Of a DNA stretch of 64,000 nucleotides, positions 26,422 through 35,498 are shown one piece after another. Where the stretch lies: contig CP157796.1 of NCBI GenBank assembly GCA_040112665.1, positions 2,257,501 through 2,321,500 on the forward strand. Direction: 5' to 3'. The DNA comes from Oceanicaulis sp. GTDB taxonomy: Bacteria > Pseudomonadota > Alphaproteobacteria > Caulobacterales > Maricaulaceae. The notes below the pieces were generated by a model, which was given only the letters and a program-made list of their open reading frames with translations, was not told where the DNA came from and ran no database searches. How positions within the stretch are numbered: position 1 is the stretch's first letter; each line of letters opens with the position of its first letter. Both the position numbers and the translations under genes were made by a program.

Positions 26422-27018
26422 GTGATCGAGGGTGTTCAGGGCTATGACGCGGTCGGAGCAGACCGCCTCGCGGCGTGGGACGCCGTGCCGGTGGAGGCCG
26501 CGCCTGAGCCCGCCCTTGCGATGCTTTCCGGCCCTGCGGGCCAGGCGCTCGATATCGGGGCGGGCAGCGGACGGGTGAGCGCCTGGCTCGCGGCGCGGGG
26601 CTGGCGCGTGGACGCCGTCGAGCCGATGGCGGCGTTTCGCGCCCACGCCGAGGCGGCCCATCGCTCCGACGCGATCCGCTGGATCGACGGCGGCCTGCCT
26701 GATCTCGCCGGGCTCGACGCCGGCACCTATCAGCTCGCGGTCTGCTTCGCCGTGCTCGCGCATCTCGATGCAGACGCGCGCACCGCCTCGCTCGCTCGTA
26801 TCGGCGGATTGCTTGCGCCCGGCGGCCGGCTCGTCGTCTCCTTGCGGATCGGCGACGGGCCGAAAGGCCGCCGTCATTATCCGATCGACGCCGAGGACTT
26901 CGCCGCCGCCGCTGCTGAGGCGGGCCTTGAGCGTGTCTTCCAGACCGAAGCGGACTCCCTGCAGGCGGAGAACCGGCGCTCGGGCGTGCGCTGGCTGTGG
27001 TTCGGCTTCACGCGCTGA
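26422..27018 (+). CDS. Class I SAM-dependent methyltransferase
   Basis: 198-residue methyltransferase with SAM motif I ALDIGAGSGRVSAWLAARG, the acidic ribose-binding VDAVEP, and post-I motif region LAVCFAVLAHLDADAR, LLAPGGRLVVSLR. The substrate is unknown. The GTG start at 26422 has AAGGAG five bases upstream; the same frame stays open upstream into the previous gene but is not coding there. It may be co-transcribed with the DUF5996 gene. It precedes fabD by about 70 bases. Confidence 0.88.
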   Translation: MIEGVQGYDAVGADRLAAWDAVPVEAAPEPALAMLSGPAGQALDIGAGSGRVSAWLAARGWRVDAVEPMAAFRAHAEAAHRSDAIRWIDGGLPDLAGLDAGTYQLAVCFAVLAHLDADARTASLARIGGLLAPGGRLVVSLRIGDGPKGRRHYPIDAEDFAAAAAEAGLERVFQTEADSLQAENRRSGVRWLWFGFTR

Positions 27019-27091
27019 GCCCCGCCTTGCCAGCCTCGCCCGCCCCGGTCTATCCCGCACCGGACAGACCAACGATCAGGGAGGCGCGCGC

Positions 27092-28033
27092 ATGACGCTC
27101 GCATTCACGTTTCCGGGGCAGGGCAGTCAGGCCGTCGGGATGGGCAAGCCGCTGGCGGACGCCTTCGCCGGCGCGCGCGCGGTCTTCGACGAGGTCGACG
27201 ACGCGCTGGGCCAGAAACTCTTCCAGCTGATGCAGGAGGGCCCGTCTGAGGAGCTGACCCTGACCGAGAACGCCCAGCCGGCGATCATGGCGGTCTCGGT
27301 GGCTGCGATGCGGGTGCTCAAGGACGAGTTCGGCGTGGACGTGACGGCGGCGAAATTCGTCGCCGGCCATTCACTGGGCGAATATTCCGCCCTGTGCGCT
27401 GCGGGCGCGCTGTCGCTGACCGACACCGCGAAGCTTCTGAAGCTGCGCGGCCAGTCGATGCAGAAAGCCGTCCCGGCCGGCGACGGCGCGATGGCCGCGC
27501 TGCTGGGCGCGGACATGGAGACCGCTGAAAAGGCCGTCGCCGCCGGGGGCCGCGAAGGCGTCATCTCCATCGCCAACGACAACGCCCCCGGTCAGATCGT
27601 GATCTCCGGCGCCAGGCCCGCTGTCGAGGCCGCGCTTGAAGCGGCCAAGGCCGAGGGGGTGAGGAAGGCGATGATGCTGCCTGTCAGCGCGCCCTTCCAC
27701 TGCCCGCTCATGCTGCCCGCCGCCGACGTGATGGCCGAAGCTCTGGAAAAGGCCGACTTCAAGGATCCGGCCGTTCCGGTGGTGACCAACGTCTCCGCGT
27801 CCGCCGTCTCCGACGCCGGCACGCTCAGAAAACAGCTCGTCGAGCAGGTCACCGGCCGCGTGCGCTGGCGCGAGAGCGTCGACTACATGCACGGCGAGGG
27901 CGTCACCCGCTTCGCCGAGGCCGGCGCGAAGGTGCTCGTCACCATGCTCAAGCGTCACATCAAGGAGGCGGAGGGGATCGCGCTGGTCGAGCCGTCCGAC
28001 CTCGAAGCCTTCGCCGCGACTGTCAAAGGATGA
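27092..28033 (+). CDS. fabD: Malonyl-CoA:ACP transacylase
   Basis: Loads malonyl groups on acyl carrier protein for fatty-acid elongation. 313 residues from the ATG at 27092 (MTLAFTFPGQGSQAVG). The nucleophile is the Ser in VAGHSLGEYSAL with the upstream FPGQGSQ loop; the catalytic His lies in SAPFHCPLM. AGGGAGG precedes the start. It overlaps the region of the fabG ribosome binding site and belongs to the fabD-fabG-acpP-fabF cluster. Confidence 0.97.
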   Translation: MTLAFTFPGQGSQAVGMGKPLADAFAGARAVFDEVDDALGQKLFQLMQEGPSEELTLTENAQPAIMAVSVAAMRVLKDEFGVDVTAAKFVAGHSLGEYSALCAAGALSLTDTAKLLKLRGQSMQKAVPAGDGAMAALLGADMETAEKAVAAGGREGVISIANDNAPGQIVISGARPAVEAALEAAKAEGVRKAMMLPVSAPFHCPLMLPAADVMAEALEKADFKDPAVPVVTNVSASAVSDAGTLRKQLVEQVTGRVRWRESVDYMHGEGVTRFAEAGAKVLVTMLKRHIKEAEGIALVEPSDLEAFAATVKG

Positions 28034-28038
28034 CCGCC

Positions 28039-28776
28039 ATGTTCGATCTCACCGGCAAGAAAGCCCTCGTCACCGGCGCGACCGGCGGTCTGGGCTCTGA
28101 AATCGCCCGCAAGCTGCACGCCGCAGGCGCGATCGTGGCCCTGTCGGGCACGCGCGAAGAAAAGCTCGAGGCGCTCGCCTCCGAGCTGGGCGAGCGGGCC
28201 CATGTCTGCCCGGCGAATCTATCCGACGCACAAGCCGTCGACGCGCTGCCCAAACAGGCGGGCGAGGCGATGGACGGGCTCGACATCCTCATCTCGAACG
28301 CCGGGATCACGCGAGACCAGCTTCTCATGCGGATGAAGGACGAAGACTGGGAGACCGTCATCAAGGTCAACCTCGAAGCCCACTACAGACTCTCCAAGGC
28401 CTGCTTGCGCGGGATGATGAAGCAGCGCTACGGCCGCATCATCGGCATCACCTCGGTGGTCGGGGTCACCGGAAATCCGGGCCAGACCAACTACGCCGCG
28501 TCGAAAGCCGGCATGATCGGCTTCACCAAGGCGCTGGCCCAGGAAGTCGCCTCGCGCGGGGTCACGGCCAACTGCGTGGCGCCGGGCTTCATCGAATCGC
28601 CGATGACCGACGCGCTCAACGAAGATCAGAAAAAGCTGATTCTCGGCACCATCCCTGCGGGCAAGCTGGGGACCGGCGCGGACATCGCGGCGGCCTGCGT
28701 CTATCTCGCTAGTGAAGAAGCCGGTTACGTGACGGGCCAGACCTTGCACGTGAACGGCGGCATGGCGATGATCTAG
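28039..28776 (+). CDS. fabG: 3-oxoacyl-ACP reductase
   Basis: NADPH-dependent reductase of the fatty-acid cycle. 245 residues: cofactor motif TGATGGLG, NAGIT, and the catalytic Ser in GITSVVGVTG with YAASKAG. I chose the ATG at 28039 (MFDLTGKKALVTG) because AAAGGA lies eight bases upstream and the conserved family start matches; an in-frame ATG at 28030 sits directly against that site and overlaps the fabD stop. The C-terminus GYVTGQTLHVNGGMAMI is the standard FabG ending. Confidence 0.95.
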   Translation: MFDLTGKKALVTGATGGLGSEIARKLHAAGAIVALSGTREEKLEALASELGERAHVCPANLSDAQAVDALPKQAGEAMDGLDILISNAGITRDQLLMRMKDEDWETVIKVNLEAHYRLSKACLRGMMKQRYGRIIGITSVVGVTGNPGQTNYAASKAGMIGFTKALAQEVASRGVTANCVAPGFIESPMTDALNEDQKKLILGTIPAGKLGTGADIAAACVYLASEEAGYVTGQTLHVNGGMAMI

Positions 28777-28957
28777 CCTCTGAAATCGCGGGCTGAACGC
28801 CGCGACTTGCCAGACGGGGGCCTGCTGGCGTACCTGCGGTGAGCGTGTTATCAGCCCGCACCACCCTCTCGGGGGCGCGAGCGTCCTCGACGCCATTCGA
28901 TTACTCAGCCGCGGGCGCCGACACGGCCGGCCGCAAGACATTGGAAAAGGGTCCCAC

Positions 28958-29194
28958 ATGTCCGACGTTTTTGAGCGCGTGAAAAAGATCGTCGTCGAAC
29001 ACCTCGACGTCGAAGAAGACAAGGTCACCGAAAAGGCCTCCTTCATCGACGATCTGGGCGCCGACTCCCTCGACAACGTCGAGCTCGTCATGGCCTTCGA
29101 AGAAGAGTTCGACATCGAGATCCCCGACGACGCCGCCGAGCACATCCAGACCGTCGGCGACGCGGTGAAGTTCATTTCCGAAAAGCAGGGCTAA
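28958..29194 (+). CDS. acpP: Acyl carrier protein
   Basis: Small acidic carrier (78 residues) of fatty-acid intermediates. Ser37 in [18 protein letters not shown] is the phosphopantetheine attachment site. Length and acidity are typical. The 181-base gap to fabG suggests its own promoter (a weak TTGCCA/GTACCT pair 17 bases apart at 28807-28835 is a candidate), fitting the high expression known for ACP. fabF follows 10 bases later. Confidence 0.98.
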   Translation: MSDVFERVKKIVVEHLDVEEDKVTEKASFIDDLGADSLDNVELVMAFEEEFDIEIPDDAAEHIQTVGDAVKFISEKQG

Positions 29195-29204
29195 GGCCGG
29201 CCGC

Positions 29205-30491
29205 ATGACCAAGCGCCGCGTCGTCGTCACCGGGCTCGGGCTCGTCACCCCGCTCGGCTGCGGAACCGACCATGTCTGGCAGCGCCTGATCGCAGGCGAG
29301 TCCGGGCTGGGCCGCATCGAGCATTTCGACGTGTCCGACCTGTCCAGCCATGTCGCCGGGATCGTCCCGCGCGTGGACGGGCGGAACGGCGGCGGCGCGG
29401 ACGTCGCGGGGTCTTTCGACCCCGACGCGGTCATGCCCGCCCGCGAACGCAAGCGCATCGACGAGTTCATACTCTACGCGGTCGCGGCCGCGGACGAGGC
29501 GCTTGCGAGCTCGGGTTGGGAAGCGAAAAACGAAGACGAGAAGAACCGCGCCGGGGTCCTGATCGGATCGGGCATCGGCGGTCTTCAGACCATCTACGAC
29601 GCTTCGGTCACCCTGCACGAGCGGGGTCCGCGCAAGCTGTCTCCGTTCGTCATCCCCGCCATGCTGATCAACCTCGCCTCTGGGCAGGTCTCGATCCGGC
29701 ACGGTCTGAAGGGGCCGAACCACTCGGTCGTCACAGCCTGTTCGACCGGCGCGCACGCCATCGGCGACGCCGCCCGTCTGATCGCGTACGGCGATGCGGA
29801 CATGATGGTCGCCGGCGGCGCGGAAAGCGCGATCACCCGCCTGGGATACGGCGGATTCGGCGCGGCCCGCGCGCTGTCCACCGATTTCAACGACAACCCC
29901 AAAGCGGCCTCGCGTCCCTGGGACAAGGACCGTGACGGCTTCGTCATGGGCGAAGGGGCCGGGGTCGTCATCCTCGAGGAATACGAGGCGGCCAAGGCCC
30001 GCGGCGCGACGATCTACGCCGAGGTGAAGGGCTACGGCCTGTCCGGCGACGCCTACCACATCACCGCTCCGGCCGACGACGGCGACGGCGGCTTCCGGGC
30101 GATGACCGCAGCGCTCAAGAGCGCCGGGCTCAGCCCCGCCGACATCGGCTATGTCAACGCGCACGGCACCTCCACGCCCAAGGGCGACGAGATCGAGCTG
30201 GGCGCGGTGGAACGGCTGTTCGGCGACGCGGCGAAGGATCTGGTCATGAGCTCGACCAAGAGCTCGATCGGCCATCTGCTCGGCGCGGCCGGCGCGGTCG
30301 AGGCGGTGTTCTCGATCCTGGCGATGGTGCGCGGCGTCTGTCCGCCCACGCTCAATCTGGACAATCCGTCGGTCGAGACCGTGATCAATCTCGCCCCGCA
30401 TAAGGCCGTCGAGAAATCGTGCGACGCCGTTTTGTCGAACTCGTTCGGCTTCGGCGGCACGAACGCGTCGGTGGTGTTCGCCCGCGTCTGA
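29205..30491 (+). CDS. fabF: 3-oxoacyl-ACP synthase II
   Basis: Condensing enzyme that elongates acyl-ACP with malonyl-ACP. 428 residues, slightly longer than E. coli FabF (413), with an insert near residues 60-75 rich in Gly. The catalytic triad is visible: Cys in VVTACSTGAHAIG, His in YVNAHGTSTPKGD and His in KSSIGHLLGAAGAVEA. The N-terminus is RRVVVTGLGLVTPLG. It lies in an operon with acpP and is followed after 23 bases by mltG. Confidence 0.97.
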   Translation: MTKRRVVVTGLGLVTPLGCGTDHVWQRLIAGESGLGRIEHFDVSDLSSHVAGIVPRVDGRNGGGADVAGSFDPDAVMPARERKRIDEFILYAVAAADEALASSGWEAKNEDEKNRAGVLIGSGIGGLQTIYDASVTLHERGPRKLSPFVIPAMLINLASGQVSIRHGLKGPNHSVVTACSTGAHAIGDAARLIAYGDADMMVAGGAESAITRLGYGGFGAARALSTDFNDNPKAASRPWDKDRDGFVMGEGAGVVILEEYEAAKARGATIYAEVKGYGLSGDAYHITAPADDGDGGFRAMTAALKSAGLSPADIGYVNAHGTSTPKGDEIELGAVERLFGDAAKDLVMSSTKSSIGHLLGAAGAVEAVFSILAMVRGVCPPTLNLDNPSVETVINLAPHKAVEKSCDAVLSNSFGFGGTNASVVFARV

Positions 30492-30514
30492 CGGGCCGCA
30501 GAAGGAGCCTCCGC

Positions 30515-31567
30515 ATGGACGGCGACTCCGCAGACAAGACCGAAAAGAAAAAGCCCGGCGCTCTGGCGCGCGTTTTCGCGTGGCTGGCTGGCACGGCGAT
30601 CGCGCTCGTCATCATCGCCGGCGCTCTTGCCTGGGGCGGCTGGACCTGGCTCGAAACGAAGTTCGAGGAGCCCGGCCCCGCTGGCGAGAACGAGACCGTC
30701 CAGCTGCCGCGCGGCTCGGGGCTCATCTCGATCGCCAACCAGCTCGAGCACGAGGGCCTCGTCTCCGACGCGCGCATCTTCCGGCTGATGGTGACGATCG
30801 ACGGCGGGGACCGCGATCTCAAGGCGGGCGAATTCGCCATTCCGCCGGGCGCCTCGATGGCCGAGATCTACGAAATTTTGCGGGACGGCCAGACGATCCA
30901 GTACCCGATCACCATCGCCGAAGGGCTGACCAGCGCCATGGCGGTGCGCATCGTGGAAGCGTCCGAGTTTCTGACCGGCGAGATCACAGACCCGCCCGCC
31001 GAAGGCGAGCTTCTGCCCGAGACCTACATGGTCGACCGGGGAACCGACCGGCAGGCGCTGATTGACCGGATGGAAGCGGCCCAGGACGCGCTCATCGCCG
31101 AGCTGTGGCCGCAGCGCGCCGAGCAGCTGCCCTACAACACCCCCGAGGAAGCGATCATCATCGCCTCCATCGTGGAGAAGGAGACCGGCGTGGCCGAGGA
31201 GCGGCCGCTCGTCGCTGCAGTGTTCTTGAACAGGATGCGCCGCGGGATGATGCTGCAGTCCGACCCGACGATCATCTACGGGGTCAGCGGCGGCGAGCCG
31301 CTGGGCCGGGGCATCTACCGTTCCGAACTCGACGACGCGGACAACCCCTACAACACGTATCACTTTGTGGGCCTGACCCCGACGCCGATCGCCAATCCCG
31401 GCGAAGCGTCGATCCGCGCGGTGCTTAACCCGGTGCAGAGCGATTATCTGTTCTTCGTCGCGGACGGCACGGGCGGGCATGTCTTCGCCGAGACCTACGC
31501 CGAGCATAACCGCAACGTGGCCGCCTGGCGCCGGATAGAGCGCCAGCGCCGCCAGGCGGGGAACTAG
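30515..31567 (+). CDS. mltG: Endolytic murein transglycosylase MltG
   Basis: Inner-membrane lytic enzyme (YceG family) thought to cut nascent glycan strands and release them from synthesis. 350 residues: a short basic cytoplasmic tail, one helix (about residues 20-45, FAWLAGTAIALVIIAGALAW), a LysM-like region, and the catalytic domain with the active-site Glu in ASIVEKETG and the conserved LQSDPTIIYG and NPYNTY...LPPTPI-like segments. Start chosen at 30515 with AAGGAG upstream. The fabF-mltG-yicC-gmk order is common in alphaproteobacteria. Confidence 0.95.
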   Translation: MDGDSADKTEKKKPGALARVFAWLAGTAIALVIIAGALAWGGWTWLETKFEEPGPAGENETVQLPRGSGLISIANQLEHEGLVSDARIFRLMVTIDGGDRDLKAGEFAIPPGASMAEIYEILRDGQTIQYPITIAEGLTSAMAVRIVEASEFLTGEITDPPAEGELLPETYMVDRGTDRQALIDRMEAAQDALIAELWPQRAEQLPYNTPEEAIIIASIVEKETGVAEERPLVAAVFLNRMRRGMMLQSDPTIIYGVSGGEPLGRGIYRSELDDADNPYNTYHFVGLTPTPIANPGEASIRAVLNPVQSDYLFFVADGTGGHVFAETYAEHNRNVAAWRRIERQRRQAGN

Positions 31568-31570
31568 GCC

Positions 31571-32449
31571 GTGGCCGCGCCGCTGTCGGGCATGACCGGA
31601 TTCGCCCGCGCCGTTCGCACCGGCGCGTTTGGCGCGGTGACGATCGAGGCGCGCAGCGTCAACGGCAAGGGGCTGGACGTCCGCCTGCGCGCGCCGTCCG
31701 GGCTCGACGCGCTGGAGACGGCGATCCGCGAGATGGTCAAAGCGCGCTTTTCACGCGGTTCGGTCTCGATTTCGGTCAGCGTCGATCCGCCCGAGGGCGG
31801 CGCGGGCGTCTCCATCGACACCGCACGGCTGGAAGCTTACGCCCAGGCCGCCAAGGCGCTCGCCGACAAGGGTCTCGCAGCGCCCGCCACCGCCGGCGAG
31901 CTTCTGGCGATGAAGGGCGTGGTCCAGACCGAAGACCTCGAAGTCGATCCCGAAGCGCTCGCCGCCGCTGCGACCGAAGCCGCCGCCGAAGCGCTCGCCG
32001 GGCTTCAGGCCGCGCGCGAGGAGGAGGGCGCGGCGCTCGCGAGCGTGCTTGAGGAGCATCTGTCCGAGATCGAGGCGCTGCGCGAGGAAGCGGCTGCGAA
32101 CGCCGCCGCACGCCCCGAAGCGATCCGCGACCGCATCAAGGCGAAGTTCGACGAGCTTCTGCCCGACGGCCTTGATCCCGACCGCCTCGCCCAGGAGGCC
32201 GCCGCGCTCGCGGTGAAGGCTGACGTGCGCGAGGAGCTCGACCGTCTGAGCGCCCATATCGACAGCGCCCGCGCGCTGATCGCCGGCGGCAGCCCCGCCG
32301 GCCGCAAGCTCGATTTCCTGTCCCAGGAATTCAACCGGGAAGCCAACACCCTGTGCTCGAAGGCGGCCGATCCAGCGCTCACGCGCGCCGGGCTCGCCAT
32401 GAAGGCGGCCGTCGACCGGCTGCGCGAGCAGGTCCAGAACGTGGAGTAG
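31571..32449 (+). CDS. yicC: YicC-family endoribonuclease
   Basis: 292-residue member of the YicC family, shown in E. coli to be an endoribonuclease involved in small-RNA turnover. The hallmark N-terminus MTGFARAV...EARSVNGKGLDVRLR and the C-terminal AGGSPAGRKLDFLSQEFNREANTLCSKA are fully conserved. The GTG at 31571 begins three bases after the mltG stop; an in-frame ATG at 31592 (MTGFARAV) matches the family's usual start and is an alternative. gmk follows two bases after the stop. Confidence 0.94.
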   Translation: MAAPLSGMTGFARAVRTGAFGAVTIEARSVNGKGLDVRLRAPSGLDALETAIREMVKARFSRGSVSISVSVDPPEGGAGVSIDTARLEAYAQAAKALADKGLAAPATAGELLAMKGVVQTEDLEVDPEALAAAATEAAAEALAGLQAAREEEGAALASVLEEHLSEIEALREEAAANAAARPEAIRDRIKAKFDELLPDGLDPDRLAQEAAALAVKADVREELDRLSAHIDSARALIAGGSPAGRKLDFLSQEFNREANTLCSKAADPALTRAGLAMKAAVDRLREQVQNVE

Positions 32450-32451
32450 TC

Positions 32452-33105
32452 ATGAGTTCGGATCTCACCGGACCAGTGTTCCGCGGCCAGCGCCGCGGCC
32501 TGATGTATGTTCTGTCCAGCCCTTCCGGGGCGGGCAAGACGACGCTGTCCAAGCGCCTCATCTCGCTCAATCCCGACCTCGTGCTGTCGGTCTCGGCGAC
32601 GACGCGCAGGCCGCGTCCCGGCGAGCAGGACGGCGTGGACTACCACTTCCTTGATGAGAAGACCTTCCTGGCTCGCGCCGAGGCCGGCGAGTTCTACGAA
32701 TGGGCGAAGGTGTTCGACCACTATTACGGCACGCCGAAAGCGCCGGTCGAAGAAGCGCTCGACGACGGACGGGACGTGGTCTTCGACATCGACTGGCAGG
32801 GCGCGCGGCTTCTGGCAGAGCACAGCCCGGCCGACGTCGTGCGCGTCTTCATCCTGCCGCCTTCGATCAAGCTTCTGCGCGAGCGACTGAAGAAGCGCGC
32901 GCAGGATTCCGAGGACATCATCGAGGGCCGCATGGCCCGGGCGAAAGCCGAGATCGAGCACTGGTCGGAATACGAATACGTCGTGATCAACGACGATTTC
33001 TCCCGCGCGCTCGAGAAGCTCGGCGAGATCCTGCACGCCGAGCGCCTCAAGCGAGTCCGCCATCCCTGGCTCGAAGGCTTCGTCGAAGCGTTGATGGGCG
33101 AATAG
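32452..33105 (+). CDS. gmk: Guanylate kinase
   Basis: Phosphorylates GMP to GDP, feeding GTP and (p)ppGpp pools. 217 residues from the ATG at 32452 (MSSDLTGPVFRGQRRGLMYV). The P-loop is SSPSGAGKTT; nucleotide-binding residues fall in SVSATTRRPRPGEQDGVDYHF and the lid region. Length is normal. It is the last gene of the fabD-to-gmk run, with about 70 bases to the next gene. Confidence 0.97.
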   Translation: MSSDLTGPVFRGQRRGLMYVLSSPSGAGKTTLSKRLISLNPDLVLSVSATTRRPRPGEQDGVDYHFLDEKTFLARAEAGEFYEWAKVFDHYYGTPKAPVEEALDDGRDVVFDIDWQGARLLAEHSPADVVRVFILPPSIKLLRERLKKRAQDSEDIIEGRMARAKAEIEHWSEYEYVVINDDFSRALEKLGEILHAERLKRVRHPWLEGFVEALMGE

Positions 33106-33174
33106 GGCGGAACGGAACGTGCGCTGAGGCGTCGGTGAGGGGGGCGACCGAGCGCTCCGGCCGGACCCGCGCCC

Positions 33175-34440
33175 ATGTTGTCAAAGCTCCGATTTGTCGC
33201 CGGCAAGATAACCGGCTCGCTCTGGTTCAGACCGGCCGCTTACGCGCTCGTCGCGTTGCTTGCGCTGGCCGCGACGCCGGTCGTCGAGCCGTTCGTGCCC
33301 TGGCAGTGGAAAGAGCTGGTCTCCTCGGAGACCAACGAGACCGTGCTCAGCATTCTGGCGTCGAGCCTGCTGGCGGTGGCGATTTTCTCGCTCTCGGCCA
33401 TGGTGGCGGCGTTACGCGCAGCGTCGAATTCTGCGACGCCTCGTGCAAGGCCGCTTCTGGTGGGCGACGCAGCGGCGCAGAACGCGATCTCCACCTTCAT
33501 TGGCGCCTTCCTGTTCAGCCTTCTGGGGGTGATCGGCACGCTTCTGGGCGTGTTCAGCCCGACCGGCCGCGTGCTCTTGTTCGTGGCCACGCTCGTGCTC
33601 GTGTTCATCGTGGTCGCGACCTTCATCAGATGGCTGCAGCGGCTGTCGAACATGGGCGACGTGATGGAGGCGATCCGCCGGGTCGAGCAGGCGGCTGACG
33701 CGGCGTTCAGGACCGGGGCGCCGCTTCGCCGCGCGGACGCGCCTGATCCCCCGCTTTATAAGGACGGCGCGGCGATCTACGCCGAACGCCCGGGCTTTGT
33801 TCAGGCGATCGCGCTCGAAAGCCTCGAAGGCCGCTGCGATGCGCTGGGCCGCCGCGCGAGGGTGACGGCGCGCATCGGCGACTTCGTCGACGCTCACGCT
33901 CCGCTTCTTCGGCTCGATGCGCCGGTCGCCGACGAGGATGAGGAGGCGCTCAGGGGCGCTCTCACGATCGGCGATGAACGCAGGTTCGACGAGGACCCGC
34001 GGCTGGGCCTGATCGTGCTCTCCGAGATCGCGTCCAAAGCGCTGTCGCCGGGCATCAACGATCCCGGCACCGCGATCGGGGCGATTCGCGCCGCCCAGCG
34101 CGTGCTCGACCGCTGGCGCCGCCGCGCCGAACCGCGAGAAGCGCTGGGCGGCGACACGCGCGTCCATCTGCCGCCGCTCAGTCCGGAAGAGGTTTTCGAA
34201 TGCGCTTTCGGGCCGATCGTGTTCGACGGCTGGGATCGGCCTGAGGTCGCCTCGACCCTGCTCAGCGTCTACGCCGGTCTGCGCGACGCGCTTCCACGCC
34301 TTTACGGGCCTGCCGCCGAGGCCATGGCGGCAGACCTGATCGAGCGGTGCGGCGTTATGGACCATGAGGCGGACCGCAGGCGTATCAATGCCAAGGCGGC
34401 GCGGCTCGGGTTCGCGCCGGAGGGTGGAGGCCGGGCCTGA
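33175..34440 (+). CDS. DUF2254-family membrane protein
   Basis: 421-residue inner-membrane protein of unknown function. The N-terminal half has three to four helices (YALVALLALAATPVVEPF, LASSLLAVAIFSLSAMVAAL, FIGAFLFSLLGVIGTLLGVF and VLLFVATLVLVFIVVATFI) with the DUF2254 hallmark NETVLSILASSLLAVAIFS. The C-terminal half is a soluble domain containing EIASKALSPGINDPGTAI, also diagnostic of the family. No partner gene is evident nearby. Confidence 0.9.
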   Translation: MLSKLRFVAGKITGSLWFRPAAYALVALLALAATPVVEPFVPWQWKELVSSETNETVLSILASSLLAVAIFSLSAMVAALRAASNSATPRARPLLVGDAAAQNAISTFIGAFLFSLLGVIGTLLGVFSPTGRVLLFVATLVLVFIVVATFIRWLQRLSNMGDVMEAIRRVEQAADAAFRTGAPLRRADAPDPPLYKDGAAIYAERPGFVQAIALESLEGRCDALGRRARVTARIGDFVDAHAPLLRLDAPVADEDEEALRGALTIGDERRFDEDPRLGLIVLSEIASKALSPGINDPGTAIGAIRAAQRVLDRWRRRAEPREALGGDTRVHLPPLSPEEVFECAFGPIVFDGWDRPEVASTLLSVYAGLRDALPRLYGPAAEAMAADLIERCGVMDHEADRRRINAKAARLGFAPEGGGRA

Positions 34441-34520
34441 ACAGCGTCGCCGCCGGCGGCAAGGTGCGGCTTAAACGCCGCGCCTTGCTGCGAACCGGGC
34501 CCGTCAGCGGCCCCGCGTAC

Positions 34521-34549
34521 TGGACCGGGCCGGGCTCGCGTTGCATATA
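34521..34549 (+). promoter_or_regulatory. Candidate promoter of the NDUFA12-mlaD genes
   Basis: TGGACC (34521-34526) and CATATA (34544-34549) are separated by 17 bases, about 35 bases upstream of the NDUFA12-type gene. The elements are imperfect and were picked by eye. Confidence 0.4.
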
Positions 34550-34584
34550 CGAGGCGAAACCATAACCCCTGTCAGAGGACGGCC

Positions 34585-34998
34585 ATGCTCGGTCTGCTCT
34601 CGAAAATCTTCACCTGGTGGAACGGCTCCACCGCCGGCGCGTCCTTCACGATCTGGCGCAGCGGCGAGCTTGTCGGTCAGGACGACTTCGGCAACCGGTA
34701 TTTCCGGGAAAAGAAGGGCGGCACCGGCGCGGACGGCAAGCAGCGCCGCTGGGTGGTCTATAACGGCTACGCCGACGCCAGCCGCATTCCCGCCGACTGG
34801 CACGGCTGGCTGCACCACACCTTCGACGAGCCGCCCACCGAGGCGCCGCTGCCGCGCCGCGCCTGGGAGCTCGATCACCAGCCGAACATGACCGGCACGG
34901 TGCACGCCTACCGTCCCGGGGGCTCGCTCTGGGCCGGTCCGCAGCGCGAACGCCAGAAGACGGTCGGCGATTACGAGGCCTGGAAGCCGGGGGACTAG
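34585..34998 (+). CDS. NDUFA12-family complex I accessory subunit
   Basis: 137-residue homologue of mitochondrial NDUFA12 (B17.2), an accessory subunit of NADH:ubiquinone oxidoreductase found in alphaproteobacteria. Family hallmarks are VGQDDFGNRYF, RRWVVYNGYADASRIPADWH and WLHHTFDEPPTE. It acts at the cytoplasmic side of complex I. AGAGGACGG precedes the ATG. Three bases separate it from mlaD, the conserved alphaproteobacterial neighbour. Confidence 0.95.
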   Translation: MLGLLSKIFTWWNGSTAGASFTIWRSGELVGQDDFGNRYFREKKGGTGADGKQRRWVVYNGYADASRIPADWHGWLHHTFDEPPTEAPLPRRAWELDHQPNMTGTVHAYRPGGSLWAGPQRERQKTVGDYEAWKPGD

Positions 34999-35001
34999 AC
35001 G

Positions 35002-35457
35002 ATGCGTGGTGGAGCGGTTCTGGAGACGGTGCTCGGAGTGCTGGTGCTGATCGCGGCCGGCGTCTTCACCGTCTATGCGCAGGGCCGGCTCACCGAAGGC
35101 CCGGGCCGCGACGGCTATACGGTCGTTGCGCGCTTTGATTCGGTCGGCGATCTCACTCGCGGCGCTGAAGTGCGCGTCTCCGGCGTGCCCGTCGGCGCGG
35201 TCGAGTCGATCTCGCTGGATTCCGAGACCTTTTTCGCGCGCGCCGAGCTCAACATTCGCGGCGACGTGCAGATCCCCGAGGACTCCACCGCCCGCATTGC
35301 TATGGCGGGCCTGCTCGGCGGCGCCTATGTCGCGATCGAACCGGGCGGGGCGATGGAGACGCTGGAGCCGGGCGGAGAGATCGAATTCACCCAAGGTGCG
35401 GTCGACATGTTCGACCTGATCGGCGAAGCGGTGATGAACCGCGGCGGGTCGAATTAG
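35002..35457 (+). CDS. mlaD: MlaD-type lipid-binding protein (MCE domain)
   Basis: Substrate-binding subunit of the Mla transporter: anchored in the inner membrane and exposed to the periplasm. 151 residues: one N-terminal helix (AVLETVLGVLVLIAAGVFTVY) and one MCE domain (YTVVARFDSVGDLTRGAEVRVSG through AIEPGG). The family's hydrophobic C-terminal helix is short here. It probably works with the MlaE/MlaF pair encoded about 17 kb to the left. DUF2155 follows on the same strand. Confidence 0.94.
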   Translation: MRGGAVLETVLGVLVLIAAGVFTVYAQGRLTEGPGRDGYTVVARFDSVGDLTRGAEVRVSGVPVGAVESISLDSETFFARAELNIRGDVQIPEDSTARIAMAGLLGGAYVAIEPGGAMETLEPGGEIEFTQGAVDMFDLIGEAVMNRGGSN

Positions 35458-35498
35458 ACGTCACGCTTTCGCCTGAAACCGGGGACAGGATCAGCACC

